Positions 44,697-58,900 of a stretch of DNA of 64,000 nt are shown here, one piece after another (positions within the stretch are counted from its first letter, which is position 1; each line of letters opens with the position of its first letter). The notes under the pieces are model-generated. The model was given only the letters and a program-made list of their open reading frames with translations. It searched no databases and was not told the origin of the DNA. Source of the stretch: Selaginella tamariscina (taxonomy: Eukaryota; Streptophyta; Lycopodiopsida; Selaginellales; Selaginellaceae); contig PUQB01000137.1 in NCBI GenBank assembly GCA_003024785.1, positions 98,766-162,765 of the forward strand, in the 5' to 3' direction. Made by a program: the position numbers and the translations under genes.

Positions 44697-46800
44697 TTAT
44701 GTGTAACATGTTGCAGTGCCTTGGAGAATTTCATTGATGGGCCTAGTGCAAATATCTTCATCCCCTTCTATTTGTTGTAAGCAGCAGCAAAAGATTTTAG
44801 GGCCATCAGACTGACTTTTTCTGTTGGCCGCTTTATCAAACACGCACCCAAATATTTCAAGATGTTTATACCAATTGCTTGACCTTCTCCTCCCAATCTT
44901 CTGACAACTGGAAATGAACACATAAGCTAGCATCAAAGTTATCAAGATAATCTATGGAGTACCTTATACTTAGGATCAATATCCACGTCATCTTCATCTT
45001 GTTGTTGAGAAGGCTCTGGCATTTCAACTCGTTGCACCTGACCAACATCAACTGGTGCATCTACAACCTTCATACCTTCCTGCACATCCAAGATAGAAGC
45101 ATTTCCACTATTGGTTTTGTGTTCAAAACCCCTAGCTCTGACACCATCAAAGTACTCCAGCTCTGTTTCAGAGTTGAAATCTTCAGGATCCCTAGGTTTC
45201 TACAATTCCTAAGATTAATAACATGTACATGTTAAACAGAAAATAAAAGTTACCTTTTGTGAGTTTTGAATAGCTTTCATTGATTCTGGAGTGCTGCTAA
45301 CCTTCTGTTTGATGTTGTTGTTGTTGCTTCTAGCAGCTTCGTCATGTTCAACATTATCCTTGTTGCATTCATTTTCCAATTCCTTGATAGTGTTCGAAAT
45401 GAACACATAAGCTAGCATCAAAGTTATCAAGACAATCTATGGAGTACCTTATATTTAGGATTAGTATCCATGTCATCTTCATCTTGTTGTTGAGAAGGCT
45501 CTGGCATTTCAACTCGTTGCACTTGACCAACATCAACTGGTGCATCTACAACCTTCATACCTTCCTACACATCCAAGACAAAAGCATTTCTACTATTGGT
45601 TTTGTGTCCAAAACCTCCACCTCTGACACCGTCACAGTCCTCCAGCTCTGTTTCAGAGTCAGAATTTTCAGATCCCTAGGTTTCTACAGTTCCTAACATT
45701 AATAATATGTATATGTTGAATAGAAAATAAAAGTTACCTTTTGCGAATTCGGAATAGCTTTAATTGATTTTGGAGTGCTGCTAACCTTCTGTTTGATATT
45801 GTTGTTGTTGCTTCCAGTAGCTTCATCATGTTCAACATTATCATCAACATCCAAGAAGACTAACTTGTGTCAATGTTTAGAAAGGAAAAGAATGAATACT
45901 TAAACAAACAACTCACAACTCCACTGCATGAGGCACTCTTCAATCGTTTGGCAGGTTGACGTCTCACATTGGTGTGTTCAGAGCTATCACTCTCATCTTC
46001 TGAGCTATGCACAAACTCAGGTTCATCATGGATGCTTGTGCAGCACTCAGGCCAGAAAACCAAATCCTGTTCATGAGTTAGCGTTAGCTATGAAATGAAA
46101 ACAAAAGAAACCAAGAATCTTACCTCAATATCTAGCTGGGAAACCCGGTGAGGATGAGATTCCTCAAATAGCGGCAAACCGGCTTGGAATGGTATGCAGA
46201 GGTCTTTCTCTAAGTCTTCCATGGTAACAATTTTAACTCGTAGAATAACATACTTGTGCTCTTCCTTCTTCTCAAGCCACTCCATCACCAAAGCAGTTCC
46301 AACTTGCTAATGACAAAGTAAATGGCAGATCGTAAATAAAAAATAGAATACTTGCTTTTGTTTCCTTGAATTGATGCGGCTTGACCATCCTTGCCAAATG
46401 CAAATTCTTGAAGAATCCATATCTCCCTTACCAAGCTTCATGCCATATGCTAGCAAATTGACCTTAATGTGTCCCCACTTGTACAATCTCCCCAACAAAC
46501 CTTCCGCCTTCAAAGCCTCCTTCCTTCTTGTTATCACTTTGCGCAAACTCGTGAGCTTCACGCAGATCTCTCTCTCAGCTGCATACGTGTCTCTAAGGAG
46601 CAATTGGCACCATACAACTGATTCACTATCTGTGTCCTACGAGGAAGATACTTCTCGGCATCTGGCCCTTGAATTTTGCAATCCAATAATTTGGAAAAAC
46701 TACCTTCAGCTCCTTACAGATCTCTTTGGCTGTGATCATTTTGGAGCGCTTTGCATCCTCATCGGTGGAGGCAGAACCAAAGATGTTGCTTACCTCCAAA
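44697..46800 (-). CDS. unrecognised multi-exon gene with internal tandem duplication
   Basis: Protein-like minus-strand exons: KMITAKEICKELKVVFPNYW and LPRRTQIVNQLYGANCSL (46.8-46.6 kb), REICVKLTSLRKVITRRKEA with WGHIKVNLLAYGMKLGKG (46.6-46.4 kb), VMEWLEKKEEHKYVILRVKI (about 46.29-46.12 kb, good donor), an acidic/basic exon with SSEDESDSSEHTNV and QPAKRLKSAS (46.07-45.91 kb), then repeated exons from the 486-bp duplication. Composition (acidic Ser-rich block, NLS-like KRLK) suggests a nuclear protein. I do not recognise a family. It lies beside a Tnp2-like transposase locus and could be a second gene of that transposon. Some frame changes are present. Confidence 0.4.
44911..45846. repeat. 486-bp tandem duplication
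   Basis: Copy 1 44911-45396 and copy 2 45397 to about 45846, both starting GAAATGAACACATAAGCTAG and sharing landmarks at a 484-486-base offset (for example CTTCTGTTTGAT at about 45,302 and 45,786). It duplicates at least one intron-exon block of the unrecognised gene. The copies differ by scattered substitutions. Confidence 0.9.
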
Positions 46801-46869
46801 CCTACTCACCTTGCCTTCACTACCATGTATGTGCACTTTTGTCCGACTGCTGTGGATCAAAACCTTAGC

Positions 46870-47329
46870 GTCTCCATTTTGTGCTGGTTGGAGGTGGGTT
46901 CTCATTGTTTGTGGATGGACTCCACCCAGCACACTATTGTGGCCGCTACTCCTTGTGGCACTCCCATGTCACTCCAGTCCCTTGATGACATTTAAATAAG
47001 CCCCTCCCATTGATATGCTCCTTCATCACTAGGGTTTTGAAATCGAGCCTCATGATCCATACCGAGATAGAAGTAGCTTGCACACCTCATCTTTGTTAAG
47101 GAATGTAGATTCATCGCACTCCACACTGATGCCAAATTTGGACCTTTGAGAAGCGTGCGACCTTAATAACTAAACTCAACACAAAAAACAAGAAACCCTA
47201 TGTTTTACGAAAAACAAATGAGTATGTGTCTCAATTTTGTGGCTCCAGCTTAGCATGGTTCATTTAAAAATGTGGGTGGTATGTATGGACAACCACCCTC
47301 CTTGGTCGATTGCACATTCATTTTTTGGA
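46870..47329. other. spacer between unrecognised gene and Tnp2-like locus
   Basis: No clear coding signal. Confidence 0.35.
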
Positions 47330-47658
47330 TCATCGTTACAGAACTACCTTAGCTTCCAATGAACAAGGGTAAAGAACATGCCAAAGCGTAGACAATACAT
47401 GTGAATGGGGAAACAGTGACTAGAGGTGCATGGAGATGGTAGCAGTGTTCACAACAAAGAACAACAAGAAGAGCATCTGGTGATTATGTATGCAAGTGCA
47501 ACAAATGCATAGTTGAACATGGAAGTGTAGGTAAAGAAACTACAATAGATCGGGTTTTTACAAGCACCTCCACAGTTCGGCAATGGAAAAAATGGCTTCA
47601 CAGCACCCTCAACAGTTTGAAGGCCAAGAGTATCATGTCCCAAACCCACCCAACTTGC

Positions 47659-48241
47659 TGTCAAGCCACGATCCAGGAAACAGGAAGAGAGCAGGATTCC
47701 AAGGACAGGAAGGCTTGACTCAGGAACAGGACCGAGAGCAGGACAGGAACCAGGAATAGGAACAGGACGGATCTAGGAGCAAGACAGGATCAGGATAGGA
47801 TCCGGGAGCAAGACAGGAAAGCACAGGATAGGATCCGGAGCAAAACAGAACAGGACAGGATCCCGGAGCAGGACAGGATCCAGGAACAGGACAGGAAATA
47901 AGACAAGAACAAGACAAGACAAGATTGATCGTAGTAAGACTGGTGTTGATAGTAACTGATTGTACAACAATTAGGTCGGAGCTTTTATGCTCACAACTCC
48001 AAGAGCTAATCTAGGCATGCATGCAAAAGTGGTTGCATGCATGCAAAAGTGTTGCATGCATGCAGAGGCTAAGATGAGTCCACATGTCCCTTATCCTCTA
48101 GGCATATCCTGTGGCATATCCTGTAGGAATATCCTGTAGGAAATATCCTGCAACCGATATCCTGTATCCGGAATCCTGTAGGAAAGTCCTGCAACCCATG
48201 TCCTGTATCCGGAATCCTGTATTCTGTATCGGGTCGTGACA
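47659..48241 (-). repeat. chromovirus copy 1, 3' LTR
   Basis: 583 bp, TGTCAAGCC...GTCGTGACA on the plus strand. Contains CATGCATG (RY-type) motifs and long runs of CCTGT-rich short repeats. Confidence 0.93.
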
Positions 48242-51200
48242 GCACCTCCTCCCTAAAGACGAGTTCCACGAGTCTTGGGACCTGGTTTAGCAGGATAATG
48301 CCGATGGAAGGCAGCAACCTTGGAAGAAGCATGGAGTAAGTTGGATGCAGGTTCCCAAGTGCGATCAGTAGGCAGGTACCCTTTCCAATCCACCAAGTAT
48401 TGGAGTTGGTGACGATGAAGACGAGAGTCAAGGATGGCTGCGACTTCGTACTCAGGTTCCGTGTCAATGACCACAGGAGGGGGAGGAGAAGAAACACGAC
48501 CAGGAAGAGAAGAAGGATGATACGGCTCCAACAAAGAGGTGTGAAACACAGGATGAAGTTTCACCGTGGATGGTAACTCGAGTCGGAAAGCTACAGGATT
48601 TACCTCCGCCACGATCCTATAAGGGCCCAATCGTTGAAAATCCAACTTAGAAGAAGGCCTGTTGGTGCGAATGTGTCGACGAAGAAGCCACACGAGATCA
48701 CCAATCTTGTATGCAGGTGCCGGCTGTCGGTGAGCATCAGCATGATGCTTGTATCGTTCCTGTGCCTGTTGAAGATGAACCTGGAGATCATCCTGTACCT
48801 GCCGAAGATGCTGAAGACGATCCTGTACTGCAGGAGCGGAAGAAGGAGAAGCGGTAGGAGCAAAGTCAAAACGTGGATGGTGGCCTGTAAGAGCAAAGAA
48901 AGGTGTCTGTCCTGTAGATGCGTGGATGGAGTTGTTGTAGGCAAACTCTGCCATTGGAAGGAGGTCCAACCAGTTGTCCTGCTGGTAACTGATGAAGCAA
49001 CGAAGATACTGTTCTAAGGTCTGAATTGTGCGTTCGGACTGCCCATCGGTTTGTGGGTGATATCCTGAAGAAAGATCCGCTTTGACCTGTAGACTCCGAA
49101 GAAGCTCTCGCCAAAACTTGGACATGAATTGTGGACCTCGATCGGAAACAATGCTCTCAGGAAGACCATGATGTCGGAACACCTCGCGGATCACCAACTC
49201 GGCAGTTGTCTGACCTGTAGCTGTCTTGTTGCAGGGTAGGAAATGAGCCTGCTTGGTGAAACGGTCAACACCACAAGAACTGCATCAAATCCACGGAAGG
49301 AGGAAGATCTGTGAGGAAATCCATAGAAATGGATCTCCAAGGAGCAGACGGAACAGGAAGAGGACGAAGAAGACCAGAGGGTGCATGATGAGGCATCTTC
49401 GACCTGCTACAAGTGTCACAACTCCGTACAAACCTCTCCACAAAACCTCGCAACCCAGGCCACCAATAGTTGCGAGTCACCAATTCCACTGTCTTGGCCA
49501 CACCAAAATGTCCTGTAGCCGGGGTATCATGACAATCCTGTACCACACGAGTCCTAGAAATACCAACAGGAACGTACAGGAGACCTTCCCGGTACAGGAG
49601 TCCATCCTGTATGGTGAATAGGTTGTAGTCTGGACGGGAACTGGAGGAAGAGGAACTTGCAACGTCAGGATGAATGTGTGAGAACACATTCTTTCCCAAG
49701 TCGTCTGTAGGCAACTGCGAACGAACGTCCTGTAGGAGTGTTGAATTTGCTGGAGCCTGATGAACCTGCAGTGCCGCAAGCCGGAAACGATCAGGACCCA
49801 ACAACACTTGCCTTTGACCGTCAAATGCAGGATCGCCCGGGCTTGGTGCAAGGTAAGAGCGCCTAGACAATGCGTCCGCCTTGCCATTCCGAAAGCCGGG
49901 CCTGTAGACGATGACGAAGTCAAAACGTGATAGGAACTCTGCCCACCTAGCCTGTCGCCGACTGAGGACCCGAGCCGTTTGAAAGTACTCCAGGTTCTTG
50001 TGATCCGTAAGAACTTGTACAGGATGTGCAGCACCTTCCAGGAAATGCCGCCATTCCTCAAACGAATCCACAATGGCCTTGAGTTCCTTGTCATGAATCT
50101 CGTAGTTGATCTCCGCCGACAGGAACTTACGAGAGTGAAAGGCTACAGGATGAAGCAACTTGTCCTCTCCAACTTGCGATAGGACGGATCCTACTGCAAA
50201 ATCCGAGGCATCTGCTTCAATGAAGAAAGGATGAGAAGGGTCAGGATGTGCTAAAATCGGAGCTGTCGTGAAAACGTCCTTGAGTGTTGTGAACGCGTGT
50301 TCCGCCTTGTCGGACCAAGAGAAAAGTCCTGTGCGCTTGGTGAGTTCTGTGAGTGGAAGTACACGCTTGGAGAAGTCCTGTATGAACCGCCTGTAGAAGT
50401 TTGCAAAGCCAAGGAAACATTGTACATCTCGTACCGACTTGGGCCTCTCCCACTCCACGATGGTCTTCACCTTGTGCATGTCCATGGAAACGCCAGCAGG
50501 AGAGACGATGTAGCCCAAGAACTCCACCGAATCCCTATCGAAAAAACACTTCTCCAACTTCGCGTACAGGCCATGCTCGCGAAGCCGCTCTAAAACTAGT
50601 CGTACATGCTTGTCATGTGCCGCCTGGTCCTTGGAGAAAATCAAGATGTCGTCGAGGTAGATCACCACAAACTGGTCCAAGAAGTCACGGAAAATGTCGT
50701 TCACCATGTGTTGGAATACAGCTGGGGCATTGGTAAGGCCGAAAGGCATTACCGTGTACTCAAAATGTCCATACCTTGTACGAAAGGCAGTCTTCCACTC
50801 ATCGCCGGGACGAATCCGTACAAGGTTGTAGGCTCCTCGTAAGTCGATCTTCGTGAACACCTTTGCCCCTCGCAGCCGATCGAGAAGTTCCGGGATCAAT
50901 GGCAACGGATACCGATTCCGAATGGTGACTTGATTCAAACCCCTGTAGTCCACCACCAAACGTAAACTCCCATCCTTCTTCTTGACAAAGAAGATAGGAG
51001 CTCCTGCAGGGGACTTTGAGTGACGAATGAAGCCGGATCCTAAGTTGTCCTCGATGTATTGACGAAGAACCTCCAACTCTGTGGGTGACAATGCATAGAT
51101 CGGTCCGAATGGTGGAGTCTTTCCTTCCGCAAGATCAATAGGACAGTCGTAGGACCTGTGAACAGGAAGAACTGCAGCCTTGTGCTTGTCAAAAACGTCC

Positions 51201-53351
51201 TTAAAGTCGTGGTACTTGGATGGTAGGGAAGAAGGAGGAGAAGGAGAAGGAGAAGGAGAAAAAACAGGGGAGTCGGATACAGGAAAGGTAGGAGAGGACG
51301 TAGGAGTTACTTGAAAAGCAAAAAGGTGGAAGGGGGCAGGATCAGTGGCGAGTTCATGCATGGTAGTGGTAAGAACTCGGAGAGGAGAAGGAGGGAGCTG
51401 TGACTGAAAAAGAGGAAGGATCTTGGGGGATGGAACAGAGGCAGGGTAACAGAAAGAAGCAGGATTGGAAAAAACCTGTGTGGTTGTTGATGAGTGTACA
51501 GGATTGGAAGAATCCTGTACAGGACACCGTGAGTGTACAGGATTGGAAGAATCCTGTACAGGAGTCCGTGGTTGCGCAAGAGTGGAAGAAGCCTGCGAAT
51601 GTGCTGACGAATCAACAGGAGGTGGATCCTGTTGAGGAGGAACCTTCGACACTGATACAGGATTGGAAGAACCCTGTACAGGACACCGCAAACTTACAGG
51701 AATGGGGAGAGCCTGCGGATGTGCTGAGGAACTGCCATGAGGTGAATCCTGTCGAGGAGGAGTCTTCAACACTGGTACAGGAACAGGTACGGTCAATCCT
51801 GTAGCTTGTACTGCCTCAGATACTAAGGATGTATCCTGCACGCAGGAAGGTATTGATCCTAGAAGTTGGAGAGGAAAACGTGAGTGTCCTAGACCTCCAG
51901 TCGATCTGCGGATTTGCAACAACGAACCATGGCATGCCCAAAATGATGGGAGTCGACCGAGTCTTGATCAAGTTGAAGGAAATTGAACAGTTGAATGTGC
52001 CATACCTGCAGGAGAGAGGTTCGGTAGCATGGGTAACTGCACCGGAAGCAATTAGACGCCCATCGGCCACCTCTACAGGAACTGCACGCTTCAACTTCAC
52101 CACCGAAATGCCATGTTGAGTTGCAAACGTGTCATCCATGAAGCATGCATTTGCACCAGTGTCTAACAAGGCAAACTCCATGAGCTCTCGATTATTAAGA
52201 TGAATGTGTACAGGAAACTTAAGTGACGGGATGGTATGAGCAGCACCAATGGAGCCTGCACCTACGTCCAACTTCGCGGCTCCTAGACGAAGTGGACATT
52301 GGAGTTTTCCGACTGAACTTCGGCTTCGACTTCACGCGTCTTGAAGTTCCTGGCTTTAATAGGACAATCTGCCACCTTGTGTCCTGCTCCACCACAATAC
52401 AAGCACAGGTTCTCACTGCGACGACGTTGCTTCTCGGCAGCGGAAAGAGAGCCACGCTTGGATTTCTCAACCTCCATAGGAACTACTCCAGAAGGTGGTG
52501 CAGGAACATGTACCACAGCTGTAGGATTGGTTTGCAGGAACTGTTGACGGGATCTTTCCTGACGACGCTCGAACAAACGGTTGTCGCAACGAACAGCTTG
52601 TTGCATGATCTCCGCTAATGTTTGGGCATCCGGTAACGTAAGGAGAAGGTCCTTCACGTCGTCCCTCAACCCAAAACGGAAGTGTTCGATCAATGCAGTC
52701 TCGTCCCATGGAATGTTCGTGCAAAGTTGCTGAAATTCGGATGCATAGACGGAAGCTGGTCGGGATCCTTGAGTGAGCTTCCGTAACTTCGTGCATGCAG
52801 AACGGTACTTATCAGGATCTCCAAAACAGGCTTCAAAGGCAGCCACGAAACCTTCAAAGTCTTCCATCAGTGGATCGTCACGCTCCAGCAAGGGGGCAAC
52901 CCAAGCCCGTGGAGATCCACTTAGTAAGGATGCCAAAAGACCCACCTTTTGAGCATCAGTCGAGTAGCGCCGTGGTTGCATACGGATCAAGAGTCGGATC
53001 TGATTCAGGAAACCTTGGAAATCGGCACGATTACCACTGAACTTCTCTGGCATGCTAACCTTCGGCTCCGAAGAAAAGTTTGATGAAGAGGAAACCACCG
53101 ATGCCTGGGAGAGAGCCTGCGCAGCAGCCTTGGAGGATGCATCAGCAGCTGCATGTGCCGCAGTGGTGGAACCTTGCAGGTCGGTGACCACTTGGCGCAA
53201 AGTGGCCAGCTCATGAAGTAGCATTTGGTGCTCGTGTTGAAAACTCAAAATCAGCCATGATCTAGGAAAGAAAAAAGGAGGAAAATGAAGGAAAGGAATC
53301 AAGAAAAAGGTAGCTGGAAAACGGAGAACTATGAAGCAGTTACTATCAAAC

Positions 53352-53914
53352 TGTCAAGCCACGATCCAGGAAACAGGAAGAGAGCAGGATTCCAAGGACA
53401 TGAAGGCTTGACTCAGGAACAGGACCGAGAGCAGGACAGGAACCAGGAATAGGAACAGGACGGATCTAGGAGAAGGACAGGATAGGATCCGGGAGCAAGA
53501 CAGGAAAGCACAGGATAGGATCCGGGAGCAAAACAGGAACAGGACAGGATCCCGGAGCAGGACAGGATCCAGGAACAGGACAGGAAATAAGACAAAGACA
53601 AGACAAGACAAGATTGATCGTAGTAAGACTGGTGTTGATAGTAACTGATTGTACAACAATTAGGTCGGAGCTTTTATGCTCACAACTCCAAGAGCTAATC
53701 TAGGCATGCATGCAAAAGTGGTTGCATGCATGCATGCAGAGGCTAAGATGAGTCCACATGTCCCTTATCCTCTAGGCATATCCTGTGGCATATCCTGTAG
53801 GAATATCCTGTAGGAATATCCTGCAACCGATATCCTGTATCCGGAATCCTGTAGGAAAGTCCTGCAACCCATGTCCTATATCCGGAATCATGTATTCTGT
53901 ATCGGGTCGTGACA
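53352..53914 (-). repeat. chromovirus copy 1, 5' LTR
   Basis: 563 bp, near-identical partner of 47659-48241. Confidence 0.93.
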
Positions 53915-55371
53915 CTTGCCACAACATCAAGCATTCCAGGCAGATTTTATTGGAGATGCGTTGCAACATTTAGCTTACAATCCACACCATGACTACATAG
54001 ATGGCTGCTCAAGTCTTGAAATTTCTACTGTTTCTGAGAGGATGGAGAACATTTCTGAGGAGGGACACCACCACTGCCAAGAATGGAAGCCACAATGTTG
54101 AGGACATTATTCCAAGTATGCAATACTTTTGACATAGGGCATGTATCCGAGGCCTTGCAATCAAGACTATTGCAAGCTATTTTTGGTACAGATGCTCTTA
54201 GTATTGCACAGATTTTGTGTCCAGAATGGAGTGGCCGAGTAGGTAACTTGAAGATGCCAAAATCGTTAAACGCACTTGACTGTCTACTAAAGAACCTTGG
54301 ACTACATGAAGCAACAAGGCATGATTTTTGCTGCCACAAAGATGAACCAACTTTTGTTTACACTGATCAACAAAGGGTTTGTAGCTGCAGGTAAGTTTGT
54401 TCAATATAGGGTTACTTTAACATTCCCTTATTTTTTTAGGGTCTTGAGGAACAAATGCGAGAACTGCAAGGAAGAGTGCCCAACATGTGGAGCAGACATA
54501 AAGAAGGCCATTTCATTCTACTACATCCCACTAGCTGCAAGGATTTAGCTGCATGCAAAGGTGAAGTCACTTTGTTTTGAGGATTTGCGCCCATGGAGAG
54601 CACGGCATACTTGGCAAGGAAAACCTCAGCATGAGGCACCATCTACAATTGCAGAGATTTGGGAGGGCGCAAAGTGGAGGGAATACCATGCATTTTGGGA
54701 TCCAGAGCAGCAATATGAGCTCCCAATTCGTTGCACATGTTGTGAGGAATACATCCAACTCTGGCCACAAAAAAACAACTGCATGACAAAATGGTTGCAA
54801 ATGCCCATGGTATGTACACTGTCGATTGCCCTCATTGCAACTCAACATTCCAAGCTCGCCATGTGCTTGTGAGAGGGACCCCAGGAACTTGGCTCTCCAA
54901 TTGCATTGGGATGGCTTCCAGGCCGCAATAACAAAACAACGGAGTAGTGGTGTTGTGAATGCCAAGATCTTGAATCCAGGTTTGCATGGAAGCTCTGCTG
55001 CAAAAATGACACTGCCATTGATGTATATTCCCAAGTCAGAGTTGGAAGTTGGAACAGATAGCCTTGATTCTTTTATTGACCTAGTTATAGAGGAACTTAT
55101 AACCTTGTTCATTGAAGGTGTTGAAGTTGACTATGCCATCAATCCTAAACACTTTGGTGGTCTACCTTAGAAATTTCGTTTGAGCGTTCTTCTACTGGTA
55201 ATAAGTGGAGACCATCCAGCTCAATGTGAGTTGTTAAAGCTTTTCAATGGTAAGTGTTTATAGTATCAATTTGATACTGATTTGTCAATATTGTAATGCA
55301 AGTGGCAAAAATTCTTGTCGGAAATGTAGGACTTCAATGACAATAGATGGTACCCAATGGAAGCATGTTAA

Positions 55372-55950
55372 TGTCACGATCCGATACATGATACAGGATT
55401 CCGGATACAGAATATTCCTACAAGATATTCCTACTACAGGATACGGTCGCAGGATATTCCTACAGGATATGCCATAGGATATGCCTAGAGGATAAGGGAC
55501 ATGTGGACTCATCTTAGCCTCTGCATGCATGCAGCACTTTCATGCATGCAACCACTTTTAGCACTCATGCCTAGATTAGCTCTTGGAGTTGTGAGCATAA
55601 AAGCTCCGACCTAATTGTTGTACAATCAGTTACTATCAACACCAGTCTTACTACGATCAATCTCGTCTTGTCTTGTTCTTGTCTTGTTTCCTTGTTCTCT
55701 CCTTGTCTCCTCCTGTCCTGTCCTGCTCCTGTCTTGTTCCGGATCCTGTCTGTTCCTGTCTTGTTCCTGGATCCTGTCCTGCGCCTTCCTGTCTTGCTCC
55801 CGGATCCTATCCTATCCTGTCTTGCTCCTGGATCCTGTCCTGCTGTCCTTGCTCTGAGTTCCTAGTTCCTGTCTGCTCTCTCCTTCCTGAGTCAAGCCTT
55901 CTGTTCTTGGAATCCTGCTCTCTTCCTGGTTCCTGGATCGTGGCTTGACA
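55372..55950 (+). repeat. chromovirus copy 2, 5' LTR
   Basis: 579 bp, ends ...GTGGCTTGACA before the internal region; RY-type CATGCATGCA motifs and a TATA-like GCATAAAAGCTCC are visible. Confidence 0.9.
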
Positions 55951-58900
55951 GTTTGATAGTAACTCTTTCATAGCTCTCCGTTTTCCAGCTACTTTTTTTC
56001 TTGATTCTTTTCCTTCGTTTTCCTCCTTTTTCTTTCATAGATCATGGCTGATTTTGAGCACTTTCAACGCGAGCACCAAATGTTGCTTCATGAGCTGGCC
56101 ACTTTGCGCCAAGTGGTCACCGATCTGCAAGGTTCCACCAATGCGGCACATGCAGCTGCTGATGCATCCTCCAAGGCTGCTGCGCAGGCTCTCTCTCAGG
56201 CATCGGTGGTTCCCTCTTCATCGAACTTTTCTTCGGAGCCGAAGATTAGCATGCCAGAAAGTTCAGTGGCAATCGTGCCGATTTCCAAGGTTTCCTGAAT
56301 CAGATCCGGCTCTTGATCCGCATGCAACCACGCGCTACTCGACTGATGCACAAAAGGTGGGTCTTTTGGCATCCTTACTAAGTGGATCTCCACGGGCTTG
56401 GGTTGCCCCCTTGCTGGAGCGTGACGACCCATTGATGGAAGACTTTGAAGGTTTCGTGGCTGCCTTTGAAGCCTGTTTGGAGATCCTGATAAGTACCGTT
56501 CCGCATGCACGAAGTTACGGAAGCTCACTCAAGGATCCCGACCAGCTTCCGTCTATGCATCCGAATTTCAGCAACTTTGCACGAACATTCCATGGGACGA
56601 GACTGCATTGATCGAACACTTCCGTTTTGGGTTGAGGGATGACGTGAAGGACCTTCTCCTTACGTTACCGGATGCCCAAACATTAGCGGAGATCATGCAA
56701 CAAGCTGTTCGTTGCGACAACCGTTTGTTCGAGCGTCGTCAGGAAAGATCCCGTCAGCAGTTCCTGCAAACCAATCCTGCAGCTGTGGTACATGTTCCTG
56801 CACCACCTTCTGGAGTAGTTCCTATGGAGGTTGAGAAATCCAAGCGTGGCTCTCTTTCCGCTGCTGAGAAGCAACGTCGTCGCAGTGAGAACCTGTGCTT
56901 GTATTGTGGTGGAGCAGGACACAAGGTGGCAGATTGTCCTATTAAAGCCAGGAACTTCAAGACGCGTGAAGTTGAAGCTGAAGTTCAGTCGGAAAACTCC
57001 AATGTCCACTTCGTCTAGGAGCCGCGAAGTTGGACGTAGGTGCAGGCTCCATTGGTGCTGCTCATACCATTCCATCACTCAAGTTTCCTGTACACATTCA
57101 TTTAATAATCGAGAGCTCAAGGAGTTTGCCTGTTAGACACTGGTGCAAATGCATGCTTCATGGATGACACTTTTGCAACTCAACATGGCATTTCGGTGGT
57201 GAAGTTGAAGCGTGCAGTTCCTGTAGAGGTGGCCGATGGGCGTCTGATTGCTTCTGGCAGTTACCCATGCTACCGAACCTCTCTCTGCAGTCATGGCACA
57301 TTCAACTGTTCAATTTCCTTCAACTTGATCAAGACTCGGTCGACTCCCATCATTTTGGGCATGCCATGGTTCGTTGTTGCAAATCCGCAGATCGGAGGTC
57401 TAGGACGCTCACGTTTTCCTCTCCGACAGCTAGGATCAATCCTGTACCTTCCTGTGTGCATACATCCTTAGTATCTGAGGCAGTACAAGCTACAGGATTG
57501 ACCGTGCCTGTTCCTGTACCAGTGTTGAAGACTCCTCCTCGACAGGATTCACCTCATGTCAGTTCCTCAGCACATCCGCAGGCTCTCTCCTCCTGTAAGT
57601 TTGCGTTTCCTGTACAGGGTTCTTCCAATCCTGTATCAGTGTCGAAGGTTCCTCCTCAACAGGATCCACCTCCTGTTGATTCGTCAGCACATTCGCAGGC
57701 TTTCCCACTCCTGCGCAACCACGGACTCCTGTACAGGATTCTTCCAATCCTGTACACTCGTCAACATCCACACAGGTTTTTCCAATCCTGCCTCTTTCTG
57801 TTACTGCTTCTGTTCCACCCCCAAGATCCTTCCTCTTTTTCAGTCACAGCTCCCTCCTTCTCCTCTCCGAGTTCTTACCACTACCATGCATGAACTCGCC
57901 ACTGATCCTGCTCCTTTCCACCTTTTTGCCTTTCAAGTAACTCCTACGTCCTCTTCTACCTTTCCTGTATCCGACTCTCCTGTTTTTCAATCTCCTTCTC
58001 CTACTCCTTCTCCTTCTCCTCCTTCTTCCTACCATCCAAGTATCACGACTTTAAGGACGTTTTTGACAAGCACAAGGCTGCAGTTCTTCCTGTTCACAGG
58101 TCCTACGACTGTCCTATTGATCTTGCGGAAGGAAAGACTCCACCATTCGGACCGATTTATGCATTGTCACCCACAGAGTTGGAGGTTCTTCGTCAGTACA
58201 TCGAGGACAACTTGGCATCCGGCTTCATTCGTCACTCAAAGTCCCCTGCAGGAGCGCCTATCTTCTTTGTCAAGAAGAAGGATGGGAGTTTACGTTTGGT
58301 TGTGGACTACAGGGGTTTGAATCAAGTCACCATTCGGAATCGGTACCCGTTGCCATTGATCCCGGAACTTCTCGATCGGCTGCGAGGAGCAAAGGTGTTC
58401 ACGAAGATCGACTTACGAGGGGCCTACAACCTTGTACGGATTCGTCCAGGCGATGAGTGGAAGACTGCCTTTCGTACAAGGTATGGACACTTCGAGTACA
58501 CGGTGATGCCTTTCGGCCTTACCAATGCCCCAGCCGTGTTCCAACACATGGTGAACGACATCTTTCGTGACTTCTTGGACCAGTTTGTGGTGATCTACCT
58601 CGACGACATTTTGATTTTCTCCAAGGACCAGGCGGCACATGACAAGCATGTACGATTAGTTCTACAGCGGCTTCGCGAGCATGGCCTGTACGAAGTTGGA
58701 GAAGTGTTTTTTCGATAGGGATTCTGTGGAGTTCTTGGGCTACATCGTCTCTCCTGCTGGCGTTTCCATGGACATGCACAAGGTGAAGACCATCGTGGAG
58801 TGGGAGGCCCAAGTCTGTACGAGATGTACAATGTTTCCTTGGCTTTGCAAACTTCTACAGGCGGTTCATACAGGACTTCTCCAAGCGTGTACTTCCACTC

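Larger units (their letters stand above)
47659..53914 (-). mobile_element. Ty3/gypsy chromovirus copy 1 (nearly whole, young)
   Basis: LTRs at 53352-53914 (5') and 47659-48241 (3'), both TG...CA, flanked by the 5-bp target duplication CTTGC (47654-47658 and 53915-53919). Parts in order on the minus strand: gag with a CCHC knuckle (about 53.3-52.28 kb), aspartic protease (LLDTGANACFMD, about 52.15 kb), reverse transcriptase ([11 protein letters not shown], about 50.66 kb), RNase H (about 50.3-49.9 kb), integrase with HHCC finger and core (about 49.6-48.8 kb), and a C-terminal chromodomain (about 48.45-48.3 kb), which places it in the chromoviruses. The two LTRs are nearly identical apart from a few short indels, so insertion was recent. 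The copy looks close to whole, with roughly two or three breaks. Confidence 0.93.

Noticed and set aside
52400-52420. Gag CCHC knuckle considered as a host CCHC zinc-finger gene
   Set aside because: It sits between gag and protease of a chromovirus bounded by LTRs and target duplications.
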